DNA of 64,000 nucleotides from an uncultured Methanobacterium sp. (GTDB lineage: Archaea; Methanobacteriota; Methanobacteria; Methanobacteriales; Methanobacteriaceae): positions 2,100,001 to 2,164,000 of the forward strand of contig NZ_OY762552.1 of assembly GCF_963666025.1 (NCBI RefSeq), read 5' to 3'. This document shows, one piece after another, positions 1 to 13,493 of the stretch (position 1 is its first letter; each line of letters opens with the position of its first letter). Under the pieces are notes generated by a model, which saw nothing but the letters and a program-made list of their open reading frames with translations, did not search any database and was not told where the DNA came from. A program made the position numbers and the translations under genes.

Positions 1-407
<407 letters not shown>

Positions 408-412
408 CTCGA

Positions 413-892
<480 letters not shown>

Positions 893-893
893 A

Positions 894-2903
<2,010 letters not shown>

Positions 2904-2913
2904 GGTTCTCACA

Positions 2914-3251
<338 letters not shown>

Positions 3252-3271
3252 GATAAACGGAATTCTATTAA

Positions 3272-3286
3272 GGCTTATATTTATCT
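3272..3286 (-). promoter_or_regulatory. Probable TATA box of the ATP synthase operon
   Basis: On the minus strand the bases read GATAAATATAAG. They lie about 45-55 bases before the atpH start, in the only gap upstream of the operon. The position fits an archaeal TATA element with a short leader carrying the GGTGAT RBS. The call rests on A/T content and spacing only. Confidence 0.4.
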
Positions 3287-3329
3287 TTTACTATTTAATT
3301 TTCTAAGTATGAAAAAGAGTAGGGAGGAC

Positions 3330-4198
3330 TTATTTTGAAGTATTCAATTCAGCCCGATCTGTATCAATATTTCTGGATTCGGAACCATTGTAATAAATGT
3401 CATCAACTTCAACAAACTTTCTAAATGGAGTTTCAACTGATTTTTCTTCATGTATGTGTGAAACAAGGGCTGGAACTCTTCCTATCATAAATATGCCCGT
3501 TCCTAATTTCCAGTCAAAACCCATATCAGAGAGTATTCCTGAATTGGCACCATCCACATTCATATGAATACCTTTCATTTCAAGGAGCAGATTTTCAATA
3601 GAGATGGCTAATTCGGTGTGAATTCCAAAACATCCGTATTTTTTAGCGGTTTTAATGAGTTTTGGCGGTCGGGGATCTTTGTGATGGAAACGATGACCAA
3701 ATCCTGGTATTTTTTTCCCTTTTTCCAGATAGTGTTCCACTGTTAGTAGTGCCACATCTTTTAATTCAGATCTTGAAGCAGGAGGTCCTTCTGAATCAAT
3801 GCCTTTTTTGATCAATCCCTGTAACATGCACATGGAACGTTCAAGGGCTCCTGCATGATGTTTTCCAAATGAGGAAAGTCCTCCTGAAACACAGGTGTTC
3901 ATATTAGCTCCGGTGGAGGCCATGATCCTGGCAACCTGGGTGCTGGGGGGAGTTACTCCGTGGTCACAGAAGGAGACTAAAACAGCTTCTAACATTTTTG
4001 CCTGTTTTTCATGGGGGAGTTCTCCTTTTAGGAGCAAATAAACCATTTCTGGGAATGAAATATTTCCTATCAAGTCTTCCTGGGGGTATCCTCTGGTGAT
4101 TATTCGATTAGGTTCCACCTTGGTAATAGAGGTTCTCCATTTGGGCTTGCTAAGCTTTAATAAATTTTCCACAGTCTCTCTTCCAATTGCCATTTTTC

Positions 4199-4202
<4 letters not shown>
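3330..4202 (-). CDS. Citryl-CoA lyase / citrate-synthase-family protein (paralog 1)
   Basis: This 290-residue protein is a short citrate-synthase-fold enzyme lacking the long N-terminal region of full citrate synthases. That size is usual for proteins annotated as citryl-CoA lyase. The catalytic triad is visible: His115/116 in GKHHAGALE, His170 in GFGHRFHHKDPR and Asp217 in MNVDGAN. The likely chemistry is cleavage or formation of a citryl-CoA-type thioester. The direction and the real acyl substrate cannot be read from sequence. Its start overlaps the stop of the fumarase-like gene upstream by four bases, so the two are translationally coupled. A close paralog lies at 54638-55444. Citrate or 2-methylcitrate synthase remains an alternative. 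Confidence 0.75.
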
Positions 4203-5065
<863 letters not shown>

Positions 5066-5269
5066 AATTGACTCCTAAGTGGGATTGATCCCCATTCTTT
5101 TTTGATTTTTTAATGAGATTCCGGATGAACCTTTTGAAGTAATGGGGGATGAATCAATTTTTAAATAATTATTTTTTGGATGGTAAAGTTGAAATTTAGT
5201 TGAATATAGGTTGATTAGGATAATTGGATTTTTTAATTCTTTTAATTCCTTTGATTCAAATTATATTGG

Positions 5270-5291
5270 AATATTTCACGCTTGAAATATT
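5270..5291. repeat. Perfect 9-bp inverted repeat in intergenic DNA
   Basis: AATATTTCA (5270-5278) and TGAAATATT (5283-5291) form a perfect inverted repeat with a CGCT spacer. It lies 28 bases after the stop of the TIM-barrel gene on the minus strand and about 205 bases before the fumarase-like start. It could be a terminator hairpin for the former or a regulator site for the latter. There is no T-run beside it. The rest of the 250-base gap is A/T-rich with no ORF. Confidence 0.5.
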
Positions 5292-5318
5292 GAATATGCT
5301 TGAACTCATGTGATTGCT

Positions 5319-6221
5319 TTACTTAGGTATAGCCAGATCTCCTACTCCCTTCTTAGAGATCACTGCTTCAGGATAAAAACGGTTAATCATACTCTGAACC
5401 AGTAAAACCTGTCTTGCTCTTTCACCAGCTTCTTTCCGGGTGGTATCGTAGCCATGATGGGCAGCAACTGCCCCTCCTGTTTTAAGATACACTGGGCCGG
5501 CTTTCTTGATAATTTCAGGGGCTTCGTAATGCCTGATGAAACCTCCGGAAGATTGTGGATTTTCAGTGTGGATATCCAGTGAAATGTCAATGGATTGTCT
5601 TATATCAGCTAACATTACTATCTGCAGATCCCGAACCGGGTTGAACGAGTCTGCTCCGATCATTTCCAGAAGACGTGCAGAGGCAGGGTTTCCGTGACCA
5701 CAATGGGCTGAAACTTTAAAATGCACATCTGAGGGTAATTCTCCTTCTTCACGCATTTTACCCAGAACCCAGAGGAGTCCTTCATCATAAACCACTATTC
5801 CCCTCACACCAAGATCCACAGCCCTTTTAACATCTTCAATGGCATAGGTGAGGTTATCATAACCTCTGAGCCGGTATCCTATCCTGGCACCTTCCTTGGT
5901 TTTAGCCGAGGCACTGGTGTCATAGGTAGCCCGTGGGCCAACACTTAAAAAAAGTTCCATCCGAGCATCACGGGCTAAATCAGCCATTTCCAGGATTTCC
6001 CTGTCAGTTAAGAGCATTATTCCTTTGGTCTGGGTCACCCGGTGCACCATGACCTCGTATTTATCCAGGGCATCCAGAAGACCCTCCAGAGCTCCGGGTT
6101 TCTGGATTCCAGGGACTTCAAAACGATACTGAGCACCATCTGGAAACCTTTTACCTGAATCCGGTAAATTATCATCCACTTTATTGATTCCAATTTTATT
6201 CAAAAAGTTACGAGTGTCCAT
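5319..6221 (-). CDS. Predicted TIM-barrel protein, distantly U32-peptidase-like, function unknown
   Basis: I do not recognise a characterised family. The 300-residue soluble protein shows the alternating strand/helix rhythm of a TIM barrel. Polar, probably active-site segments include SVGPRATYDTSASAK, VYDEGLLW, SAHCGHGNPAS, DIHTENPQSSGG and GGAVAAHHGYD. It lacks the cysteine/glycine signature expected of classical U32 peptidases, so that label is weak. ATG at 6221 is supported by AGGTGTT upstream. It lies 86 bases after the MmgE/PrpD gene on the same strand. That pairing and its length, close to methylisocitrate lyase, make a carbon-bond lyase or isomerase conceivable, but this is inference only. 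Confidence 0.55.
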   Translation of the reverse strand: MDTRNFLNKIGINKVDDNLPDSGKRFPDGAQYRFEVPGIQKPGALEGLLDALDKYEVMVHRVTQTKGIMLLTDREILEMADLARDARMELFLSVGPRATYDTSASAKTKEGARIGYRLRGYDNLTYAIEDVKRAVDLGVRGIVVYDEGLLWVLGKMREEGELPSDVHFKVSAHCGHGNPASARLLEMIGADSFNPVRDLQIVMLADIRQSIDISLDIHTENPQSSGGFIRHYEAPEIIKKAGPVYLKTGGAVAAHHGYDTTRKEAGERARQVLLVQSMINRFYPEAVISKKGVGDLAIPK

Positions 6222-6307
6222 ACCAATAACACCTATCCTATATTATTATATGATGATTAGTTTCGTTTATTGACTTCCTAACTATGATTATTAATGAGAA
6301 GTAATTA

Positions 6308-7744
6308 TTAATGCAGGAGTAAGGGTATTTTTAACGCAGGATTAAGGGAATTCATCAATTCTTTTATATTTGCATCTTCCAGGTCATCCAGAACCTTTAA
6401 AACATTAACATTTACATGGGGATTAAGGTTAATGAATTTATTTAATATTTCATCCCTGGTGAATGGATTTTCAGGTTCTCCTTTAGCCAGATCAATTCTT
6501 TCAGTGTAAGCATGTTTCCTGGTGGTTATGGTTACTTTTGATGGTCTTTTTTGAGGATAAAGTTTATTCAAATCTTCATCACATTTAATCCTGATTTTAC
6601 TGGTAATTTCAGCAATTTCATTAGTTCTATTCGTTTCACCAGTCCCACTATTTTCATTTGAGAAAGATGTGCGTGGAATATCTCCAATATCCAAATTTCT
6701 CTTTATAATGGTCAGGGCCAGACTCACTGGCAAACTCTGCCGGATTCCTTCCGCAGTTTTTGGATGGTAATTATTATGGTCCGATGCGATTTCATAGGTT
6801 TCAACTGTTATATCTTGAATATCAGTGATTTGAAGATTTTTATTTTTCATTATACTAATGGCAGCATCCAGTGAGGAGTGTAAATGTCTGCAAACAGGGT
6901 ATTTTTTGAAATAAACCCTGAGAATTTCAAATTCATCATGCAAGCAGTTTTCAGTCCTATATTTTTCAAGAGAATTTTTTCCCTCTTTCTGCTTGCCCAT
7001 AGCCTTGAAAAGTCCTTCTTTCCCTTCAAGAATATTGTGGGCTCCTGTAAAACCATCCTTTGCCAGTAATGCCGACAAAACTCCGGATTGGGCAGCTTTT
7101 CCTGCATGGAGGTGTTTTGCCATGCTCCCAGCATGATCTGATTCCAGTAACCCTGCAGCCTGGGTCCCGGCCAATCCCAGTGCATTCAAAATACCCTCCT
7201 CATCCATTTCCATTATTTTTGCGGCTGCGGCTGCTGCACCCAGAGTGCCACAGGTACCGGTACTGTGGAAACCTTTCTGGCGGTGGCCTGGATTAAGAAT
7301 CATTCCCGTTTTTATTGCAACCTGGTATCCCACCACCAGGGCAGTAATGAATTCTTTCCCGGTTTTATGGTATGATTCTGCTAGGGCTAATGCTGCCGGA
7401 ATTACGCATGCTCCTGGATGAAGCTGGGCCAGGCGATGACCATCATCCAGATCAAGGCAATGAGCAGAAACTCCATTGGCTAACGCTGCATCCAGGGGAG
7501 TGGTAGTATTTTCACAGATAATAGTGGAACTTCCGCCGGGGATATGAGAATCTTCACCGATATTGTGGGGATTTCCTCCAGTACTGAGGATATTCCTTAC
7601 AATCCTCGCACTTTCACTACGCGACCCTCTGAGTGAAACCCCTAAAAAATCAAGGAAGCAGAGCTTTGCCTGGTTTACCACTGCTTCTGGAAGATCAGGG
7701 TAGCTAGTTTTAGCAATGAATTCTGCGAGATCTCGGGTAATCAT
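6308..7744 (-). CDS. MmgE/PrpD family protein (2-methylcitrate dehydratase-like)
   Basis: The protein belongs to the MmgE/PrpD fold, which includes 2-methylcitrate dehydratase and cis-aconitate decarboxylase. Family landmarks are the opening ITRDLAEFI, LCFLDFLGVSLRGS, ANGVSAHCLDLDDGHR with its His/Asp cluster, GFHSTGTCGTLGAAAAAAK, and YPVCRHLHSSLDA. The open frame reaches a TTG at 7801, but the extra 19 residues are A/T-driven and carry no family signal. I therefore start at the ATG at 7744 (478 residues). It follows tiaS by about 70 bases and precedes the TIM-barrel gene. A residue stretch near FSNENSGTGETNRTNE looks like a low-complexity insertion. The substrate cannot be read from sequence. 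Confidence 0.82.
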   Translation of the reverse strand: MITRDLAEFIAKTSYPDLPEAVVNQAKLCFLDFLGVSLRGSRSESARIVRNILSTGGNPHNIGEDSHIPGGSSTIICENTTTPLDAALANGVSAHCLDLDDGHRLAQLHPGACVIPAALALAESYHKTGKEFITALVVGYQVAIKTGMILNPGHRQKGFHSTGTCGTLGAAAAAAKIMEMDEEGILNALGLAGTQAAGLLESDHAGSMAKHLHAGKAAQSGVLSALLAKDGFTGAHNILEGKEGLFKAMGKQKEGKNSLEKYRTENCLHDEFEILRVYFKKYPVCRHLHSSLDAAISIMKNKNLQITDIQDITVETYEIASDHNNYHPKTAEGIRQSLPVSLALTIIKRNLDIGDIPRTSFSNENSGTGETNRTNEIAEITSKIRIKCDEDLNKLYPQKRPSKVTITTRKHAYTERIDLAKGEPENPFTRDEILNKFINLNPHVNVNVLKVLDDLEDANIKELMNSLNPALKIPLLLH

Positions 7745-7814
7745 TTGTCTAGCCTGTAAATAGGTTATAATTGATAACTTTAATTTTAAGTGGATTATCA
7801 ACCTCTAAGGATTA

Positions 7815-9146
7815 TCAACCTCTAACTAATGGTTTACTCAAATGGCGACGTGCGGAAGGTGGAACCTCATAAAATCCGGGTTTGATGTTTCTTTTAACTT
7901 CCCTTCTTTCCTTTAATTTCCCCTCTTCGTGTTTGTCTTCTTTAAAATCTCCATTTTCATCCTTTTTAGAGGTTTCACGTATCTTATTACCGCACTGAGG
8001 ACACTTATAACCCTTACCTTTCCCTGCAGACTTCATACGCTTTCCACATTCGCAAAGTGGATTTAAATATTCATATAATGGTGCTAGGTCCCTGATTTTA
8101 ATTTTTTCTACGTTGAGGGTTCCTTTATTCCCGATTCCACCGTAGACTTCCACCTGATCTCCAGGGGCCAGATTACGTACCACATCACGGAACTCTTTGG
8201 TAGGTTCATAGGCTGCACATTCTACCCCTCCAGATTCATCCTCTAGGGTGAAAATAACGTGCCCTCCTTCAATAACCACTGGCTGGTTTTTAACAGTTCC
8301 TCGAACAATGTAGCACTGGAACTGTTTCATCCTGGCAATGGCATCTATCTTTTGCAGGTGCAGATCAGTGTGCTGGTTGGTTAAAAACACCCTGAAGGAT
8401 TCAATGGGTTCGGATACCTTCACCATTTCATGGGCTTTTTGAACTGCTTCTTTTGTCTCTCCTCGAATCCCGTAAAGCACTGGGCAGGGTGTGTGTGGAG
8501 TTATGGCCATGTAACCATCATCAACATTGTCAAAGGTATCAGGGTATGTTTCCTGGTTCATTTCCAGGACAGATTCCGGGTCAACCCTTCTTTTTTTACC
8601 GTAATTGGCGGGGTCACGGTAGGCAAGCAATTCATAGGTTGCATCAGTCAGGGGACAGCCAATGGCTGCCAGGGACCCAATAATGCCTCTTCCCTTTTTG
8701 AACTTGAATATCTCTGCCCCCACCTTTCCTGCTAACTTTTCAGCTTCTTCCTGAGTTACAATGGTTCTGATGGTTCTGAGGGCATAATCCTGAAGTTCAG
8801 GAGTTACCTCACCATCATAAAATACCACACCTGGATTGGTTTTAGGGTCTTCCATTACAGCCAGTTCTTTCACCATCTTCAAAATAAGATTCTTGGCAGT
8901 TTTAACATCTTCTTTTGATTTCAAAACCAGTTTAAATGATACTGCTCCATTTCCCCTTGTTTTATGGGGTGCGAATGGATTTAGGCGTATCAGGCGTGGT
9001 GGACCATCCACTCTAAAACCACAAGCTTTAAGTCGGTCCATTATCACAGAACATATATATGTGGTGCACATGCCACTGGCAGAGTCAGTGTCATCCATAC
9101 CAACATAAATATTATACAAGTCAGAATTCATATCAACATCATTCAT
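7815..9146 (-). CDS. tiaS: tRNA(Ile2) 2-agmatinylcytidine synthetase TiaS
   Basis: TiaS uses ATP and agmatine to modify C34 of tRNA-Ile(CAU), so that AUA is read as isoleucine in archaea. The protein opens with the family's GMDDTDS motif, followed by the kinase-like region with KGRGIIGSLAAIG. It then has an OB-fold RNA-binding domain (around FTLEDESGGVECAAYEP) and a C-terminal zinc ribbon with CECGKRM and CPQCGNK. The open frame extends to a GTG at 9158. The ATG at 9146 is preferred because GGTGAT sits seven bases before it. The tail after the zinc ribbon is highly charged. The start faces the regulator at 9173 with only 26 bases between. Confidence 0.93.
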   Translation of the reverse strand: MNDVDMNSDLYNIYVGMDDTDSASGMCTTYICSVIMDRLKACGFRVDGPPRLIRLNPFAPHKTRGNGAVSFKLVLKSKEDVKTAKNLILKMVKELAVMEDPKTNPGVVFYDGEVTPELQDYALRTIRTIVTQEEAEKLAGKVGAEIFKFKKGRGIIGSLAAIGCPLTDATYELLAYRDPANYGKKRRVDPESVLEMNQETYPDTFDNVDDGYMAITPHTPCPVLYGIRGETKEAVQKAHEMVKVSEPIESFRVFLTNQHTDLHLQKIDAIARMKQFQCYIVRGTVKNQPVVIEGGHVIFTLEDESGGVECAAYEPTKEFRDVVRNLAPGDQVEVYGGIGNKGTLNVEKIKIRDLAPLYEYLNPLCECGKRMKSAGKGKGYKCPQCGNKIRETSKKDENGDFKEDKHEEGKLKERREVKRNIKPGFYEVPPSARRHLSKPLVRG

Positions 9147-9152
9147 AACAAA

Positions 9153-10129
<977 letters not shown>

Positions 10130-10699
10130 TCTGTTTATAAATACTGATCTGCGGGTAATAATTTGGAAATTCAAAAAGAATTCCTATTTTTCTTTTTTTT
10201 ACAAATTTGATTAATTTTTTACTCTTCTTTAGACTTCTTTAAATTTTACTCTTCTTTAGATTTAACCCACTTCTTTAAATTTTAATTATTCTTTAATTTT
10301 AACTCTTCTTTAGATTAAAATGTCTTTAATAACTCTTTGGGGGTATGTAATTATATAATACTCTTCTTTTCAGCTGTTTTATTTAAGCACTCAGACTGCA
10401 AGATTTTTTTCACCATTATTACTCTTTTTTGAAAGTTTGATACAATTTGGGTATAAAGTGAAATAAAATGAAGAAACTTGGGATAAAAATCCAGTTAAAA
10501 TCGGGTGAATCTCGGAAAAACTACTTTTAAAGGTTTAAATAACCTGAATACTATCCAAAAACAATGGAGGTATTCAAAATGAGTTAATCCTCTCTGCATT
10601 ATTAAAAAAATTACATAAATTTGTCAAATTAAAAAATAATTAATTAACATCAAAATTACATGAAAATAGAGTTTTATATGGTTTATTGGAGGTGAATGG
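10130..10699. repeat. A/T-rich intergenic region with three copies of ACTCTTCTTTAGA
   Basis: This 570-base gap has no gene. A T-rich tract follows the regulator stop (10187-10200). Three exact copies of ACTCTTCTTTAGA lie at 10221-10233, 10248-10260 and 10302-10314, with degenerate CTTCTTTAAATTTTA copies between them. The right part holds the promoter of the ABC exporter: an 18-base element at 10505-10522, a TATA-like TTTAAATA near 10534-10541, and a leader. In the leader, GGAGGT (10567-10572) precedes an ATG at 10579 that is followed after one codon by TAA, a start signal with no gene behind it. Confidence 0.55.
10505..10544 (+). promoter_or_regulatory. Upstream element plus TATA box of the ABC exporter operon
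   Basis: GTGAATCTCGGAAAAACT (10505-10522) lies 10-12 bases before GGTTTAAATAACC, whose core TTTAAATA is a good archaeal TATA element. The same 18 bases with one change occur at 12609-12626 before another TATA-like core, upstream of the membrane/HTH cluster. A position directly before BRE/TATA is where archaeal activators often bind. The leader to the start at 10700 would be about 135 bases. Confidence 0.5.
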
Positions 10700-11764
10700 A
10701 TGAATCTTTACCAATTGGCGTTTAACAACATCCGCAGAAGGAAACTTAGAAGTGCATTAACCATGCTCGGGATAGTAATTGGAGTTGCCACTATCCTGAC
10801 ATTATTAGGAACAACTGCAGGATTAGCTTCGGCAGTTAACGATCAAACAAATAAATATATGTACGATGTCATAATTGCACCCTCATCAAGTAGTGGATCT
10901 TATTTAATGGATTCGCAAACGGTTTTGAGGGTAGAAAACCAGTCCAATCTTTATGGATTCCAGGAATTATCTGTTTTTTCAGAGGAAATAAATGGAAGCA
11001 CAGTAACTGTGGGTGGGGTAAATGATTGGAGCCAGGTTAAAATAAAAAATGGAACACAGGGTGTGGTAATTAATCATGCAGTTGCAGATAAGCTTCACGT
11101 GGGTATTGGCGATAAACTAAAAATTAAGAATAAGGAGTTAACCATCACCGGAATATCCAACGAAGAACAGGTGGATGAGGATGTACTTGGTATTTACATA
11201 AACCAGACTATTGCCAAGCAGATGGCAGATAACAAATTAAGTGCTATCTATGCTCGGACTAATGGAGATCCAAAGACTGTTGCTGAGAGTACAGAAAAGC
11301 AGGTAAGTGGAGTTTCGGTTAAAACAAAATCTGAAAAGGTTGCTGAGGTTCAGGAATGGGCCAGTAAAGCACAGCTTTTCATGGGAGTTATTGCAGGCAT
11401 AGCTCTGGTTGTGGGAATTATAAGCGTGGTAAATACCATGATGATGAGCGTCATGGAAAGAACAAAAGAATTAGGAGTTTTAAAAGCTGTTGGATTTACA
11501 AACTGGGAACTGAAAGGAAGTATACTATTTGAATCCGGTTTATTAGGGTTCCTGGGATCTGTTGCCGGAGTTATTCTGGGCATAGTGGGTGTAATTTTAA
11601 TTGCAAAGATGCTGAATTTTACAGAATACATTCCAGCAATGATACCATTATGGTTAATTGGAAGTGTGATTGTGGGATCTACCATTTTAAGTATTTTAGC
11701 TGGACTTTATCCAGCAAGACGTGCTTCAAAATTGAATGTGGTGGAGGCGTTAAGGGATGAGTAA
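10700..11764 (+). CDS. ABC transporter permease, MacB/FtsX type
   Basis: This 354-residue protein has the MacB/LolC topology. One membrane helix lies near residues 17-40, followed by a large extracytoplasmic domain (about 45-215). Three helices follow near 225-250, 272-302 and 312-345. The conserved FtsX core reads VNTMMMSVMERTKELGVLKAVG, and the ending LYPARRASKLNVVEALR is family-typical. Such permeases do not move substrate across the bilayer like a channel. They use cytoplasmic ATP hydrolysis to drive mechanical work or export outside the membrane. GGAGGTGA precedes the ATG by four bases. The gene overlaps the ATPase gene by eight bases. Confidence 0.88.
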   Translation: MNLYQLAFNNIRRRKLRSALTMLGIVIGVATILTLLGTTAGLASAVNDQTNKYMYDVIIAPSSSSGSYLMDSQTVLRVENQSNLYGFQELSVFSEEINGSTVTVGGVNDWSQVKIKNGTQGVVINHAVADKLHVGIGDKLKIKNKELTITGISNEEQVDEDVLGIYINQTIAKQMADNKLSAIYARTNGDPKTVAESTEKQVSGVSVKTKSEKVAEVQEWASKAQLFMGVIAGIALVVGIISVVNTMMMSVMERTKELGVLKAVGFTNWELKGSILFESGLLGFLGSVAGVILGIVGVILIAKMLNFTEYIPAMIPLWLIGSVIVGSTILSILAGLYPARRASKLNVVEALRDE

Positions 11765-12422
11765 GTTAATAGAATTCAATAATGTCTGGAAGACATATAA
11801 AATGGGTGAAGGGGAATTAAACGCCATTGCAGGACTGGATCTTAGTTTAGAGAATGGTTCTTTCACAGCGGTGATGGGTCCATCTGGATCTGGAAAGTCA
11901 ACTTTCCTCCACATTACAGGGATACTTGACACACCAACCAGGGGCAAATTCTGGCTTAATGGTAAAAATACCACCAAATTATCGGCTAAAGAGCAGGCCA
12001 GACTTCGAAGGAATGAAATAGGCTTCATATTCCAGAGGTTTAATCTCATGTCCCAGCTCACAGTCCTGGAGAATGTCATGCTACCTATGATAAAAGAGGA
12101 TTCCCAAAAGGCTAAAAATATTATAGACCTCATGGGATTAACTGGAAAACATGATAAACGCCCGGGACAACTTTCAGGAGGAGAACAGCAGCGTGTAGCA
12201 ATTGCCAGGGCTCTTATAAATGATCCCTCAATTATCTTGGCTGATGAACCAACAGGAGAACTTGATACTCAGAATGCAAATTCAATAATGCAAATACTCC
12301 AAGATCTAAATCAAAACAAGGGTGTCAGCATTGTAATGGTCACCCACAATCCAGATGCAGCGGATTTTGCCGATGAAATTCTTCATATGCGTGATGGTAT
12401 CCTCGACCGCCCGAGTAAATAA
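11757..12422 (+). CDS. ABC transporter ATP-binding protein, LolD/MacB type
   Basis: This is the ATPase partner of the permease just upstream, with an eight-base overlap and an RBS (GGAGG) inside the permease gene. All nucleotide-binding motifs are present in 221 residues: Walker A GPSGSGKST (about 37-45), Q-loop in IFQRFNLMSQLTVLENV, signature LSGGEQQR (about 140), Walker B IILADEPTGELD, and the switch His in MVTHNPDAA. The EPTGELD wording and short C terminus place it with LolD/FtsE/MacB ATPases. Substrate is unknown. The operon appears to contain only these two genes, without a periplasmic adaptor. Confidence 0.9.
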   Translation: MSKLIEFNNVWKTYKMGEGELNAIAGLDLSLENGSFTAVMGPSGSGKSTFLHITGILDTPTRGKFWLNGKNTTKLSAKEQARLRRNEIGFIFQRFNLMSQLTVLENVMLPMIKEDSQKAKNIIDLMGLTGKHDKRPGQLSGGEQQRVAIARALINDPSIILADEPTGELDTQNANSIMQILQDLNQNKGVSIVMVTHNPDAADFADEILHMRDGILDRPSK

Positions 12423-12773
12423 AATAACCAAGTAATTAAAATAAAATATCAATTATTTTTTTTAATTTTTTAAACATCTAACACAATCAATACAACTGTA
12501 TACTTATTTTTTGAAACTGTAGGTTAATTATTAGGAATTTAACGAGTCTCCTAATTAATTGTATATAATTTGAGGGTATGATTTGGGAATCAAATGTAAA
12601 AACATGGTGTGAATTTCGGAAAAACTTTTTTTAGTATATTTACATTACCTATAACTACAGCTTTTATGCATTTCTTAAAATGATTGAGTTTCCATTGGGA
12701 TAATCACCAATATTTAAGCACAGCCCTATCATTTAATACTGCGGCCATTACAACAATCCATGAGGTTTAAAAG
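12423..12773 (+). promoter_or_regulatory. Intergenic region with second copy of the 18-base element
   Basis: No ORF is seen in these 350 bases. GTGAATTTCGGAAAAACT at 12609-12626 matches the element at 10505 at 17 of 18 positions. It is followed by TAGTATATTTACATTACC (TATA-like core about 12634-12641). About 45 bases further upstream both regions also share ATA(C/T)AATTTG with a nearby GGGTAT. A further TATA-like CAATATTTAAG lies at 12707-12717, closer to the membrane gene. The first base run after the ABC stop is A/T-rich and may hold its terminator. Confidence 0.5.
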
Positions 12774-13082
12774 ATGTTATTCGGATCACCAGACTTATTA
12801 ACCAGTTTCATTGTAATTATAACTGTTATACTGGGATTTGGAACTATTTTCCTGTTGTGTGGGCTGATTTATATTTACTGGGGAAATTATCGGGAAACAA
12901 AATCAAGTTATGCCGTGGGTCTTTTATTGTTTGCATCGGCGTTACTACTTCAAAATATCTTGTTAACTGGAACTTACTTCATCAACGTACTTAGTCACTG
13001 GTATGAAGGAATTGTAATGTTTGCGCTTATTGTTTTTGAATTTATAGCGTTGTTAATACTGTTTAAAATCAGCTGGGAATGA
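12774..13082 (+). CDS. Small membrane protein, paralog A of the flanking pair
   Basis: I recognise no characterised family with certainty. It resembles the small membrane proteins that accompany winged-helix regulators in archaea. The 102 residues contain three hydrophobic helices (about 10-35, 47-68, 77-98) and a polar loop YWGNYRETKSSY. It ends LLILFKISWE. The protein at 13494 has the same layout and almost the same ending (LSILLKISWE), so they are paralogs. Even their leaders match, with GAGGTTTAAAAG before ATG here and GAGGTTAAAAG there. It lies 33 bases before the winged-helix gene. A membrane sensor or regulator-binding role is inferred from context only. Confidence 0.6.
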   Translation: MLFGSPDLLTSFIVIITVILGFGTIFLLCGLIYIYWGNYRETKSSYAVGLLLFASALLLQNILLTGTYFINVLSHWYEGIVMFALIVFEFIALLILFKISWE

Positions 13083-13115
13083 TGTTTGTACTGATAATAG
13101 AGTTAGGGATCTTTC

Positions 13116-13397
13116 ATGAAAAAGAAATTTCTATGGTGGTTAATTGTAGGCACTAAAGGTGGTAAAAACCGAGCCAGGATAATTAATGAACTTAAAGAAA
13201 GGCCTTATAATATTCATCAGCTTGCAGAAGTGCTTGAACTTGATTATAAAACAGTTCAACATCATATGGGAGTTCTGGAAGAATCCGGTGTTGTAACATC
13301 CAGTGGGGAAAAATACGGGAGATTGTACTTTCTTTCCGATAAAATGGAAGAAAACTACGATACATTCCATGAGATATGGACCCAGTTTCAGAAATAA
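13116..13397 (+). CDS. Winged-helix (ArsR-like) transcriptional regulator
   Basis: The 93-residue protein is a single winged-helix domain. RARIINELKERPYNIHQLAEVL leads into a recognition helix DYKTVQHHMGVLEESG and a wing around VVTSSGEKYGRLYFLS. There is no metal-binding Cys pair, so a classic ArsR metal sensor is unlikely. The C-terminal helix (MEENYDTFHEIWTQFQK) may serve for dimerisation. It lies between two paralogous small membrane proteins on the same strand, suggesting that its activity is tied to the membrane. It is the natural candidate to bind the element shared with the ABC exporter promoter, or the tandem repeat just downstream of its own gene. Confidence 0.8.
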   Translation: MKKKFLWWLIVGTKGGKNRARIINELKERPYNIHQLAEVLELDYKTVQHHMGVLEESGVVTSSGEKYGRLYFLSDKMEENYDTFHEIWTQFQK

Positions 13398-13413
13398 ATA
13401 ATAAAATGTAGTC

Positions 13414-13440
13414 AGTGAGTCAAGTGAGTCAAGTGAGTCC
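13414..13440. repeat. Three tandem 9-bp repeats (AGTGAGTCA)
   Basis: AGTGAGTCA occurs at 13414-13422 and 13423-13431, and AGTGAGTCC at 13432-13440, head to tail. The array lies between the winged-helix gene and the second membrane gene, about 54 bases before the latter's start. Repeats of this size could be a multi-site operator or simple slippage. The unit is close to half-symmetric (TGAGTCA is an AP-1-like palindrome). Confidence 0.6.
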
Positions 13441-13493
13441 AGAAGTCAGGTTAAGTTTAAAAAAATGGCTTAAAACATTAAAGAGGTTAAAAG

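Noticed and set aside
7745..7801. Upstream extension of the MmgE/PrpD gene to the TTG at 7801
   Set aside because: The extra residues are A/T-driven and unlike the family, and the AGAGG before TTG is too close to serve as an RBS.
10221..10314. Repeats of ACTCTTCTTTAGA as a possible CRISPR array
   Set aside because: Units are only 13 bases, spacing is irregular (14 and 41 bases) and spacers are A/T-rich and partly degenerate copies; no cas gene is near.
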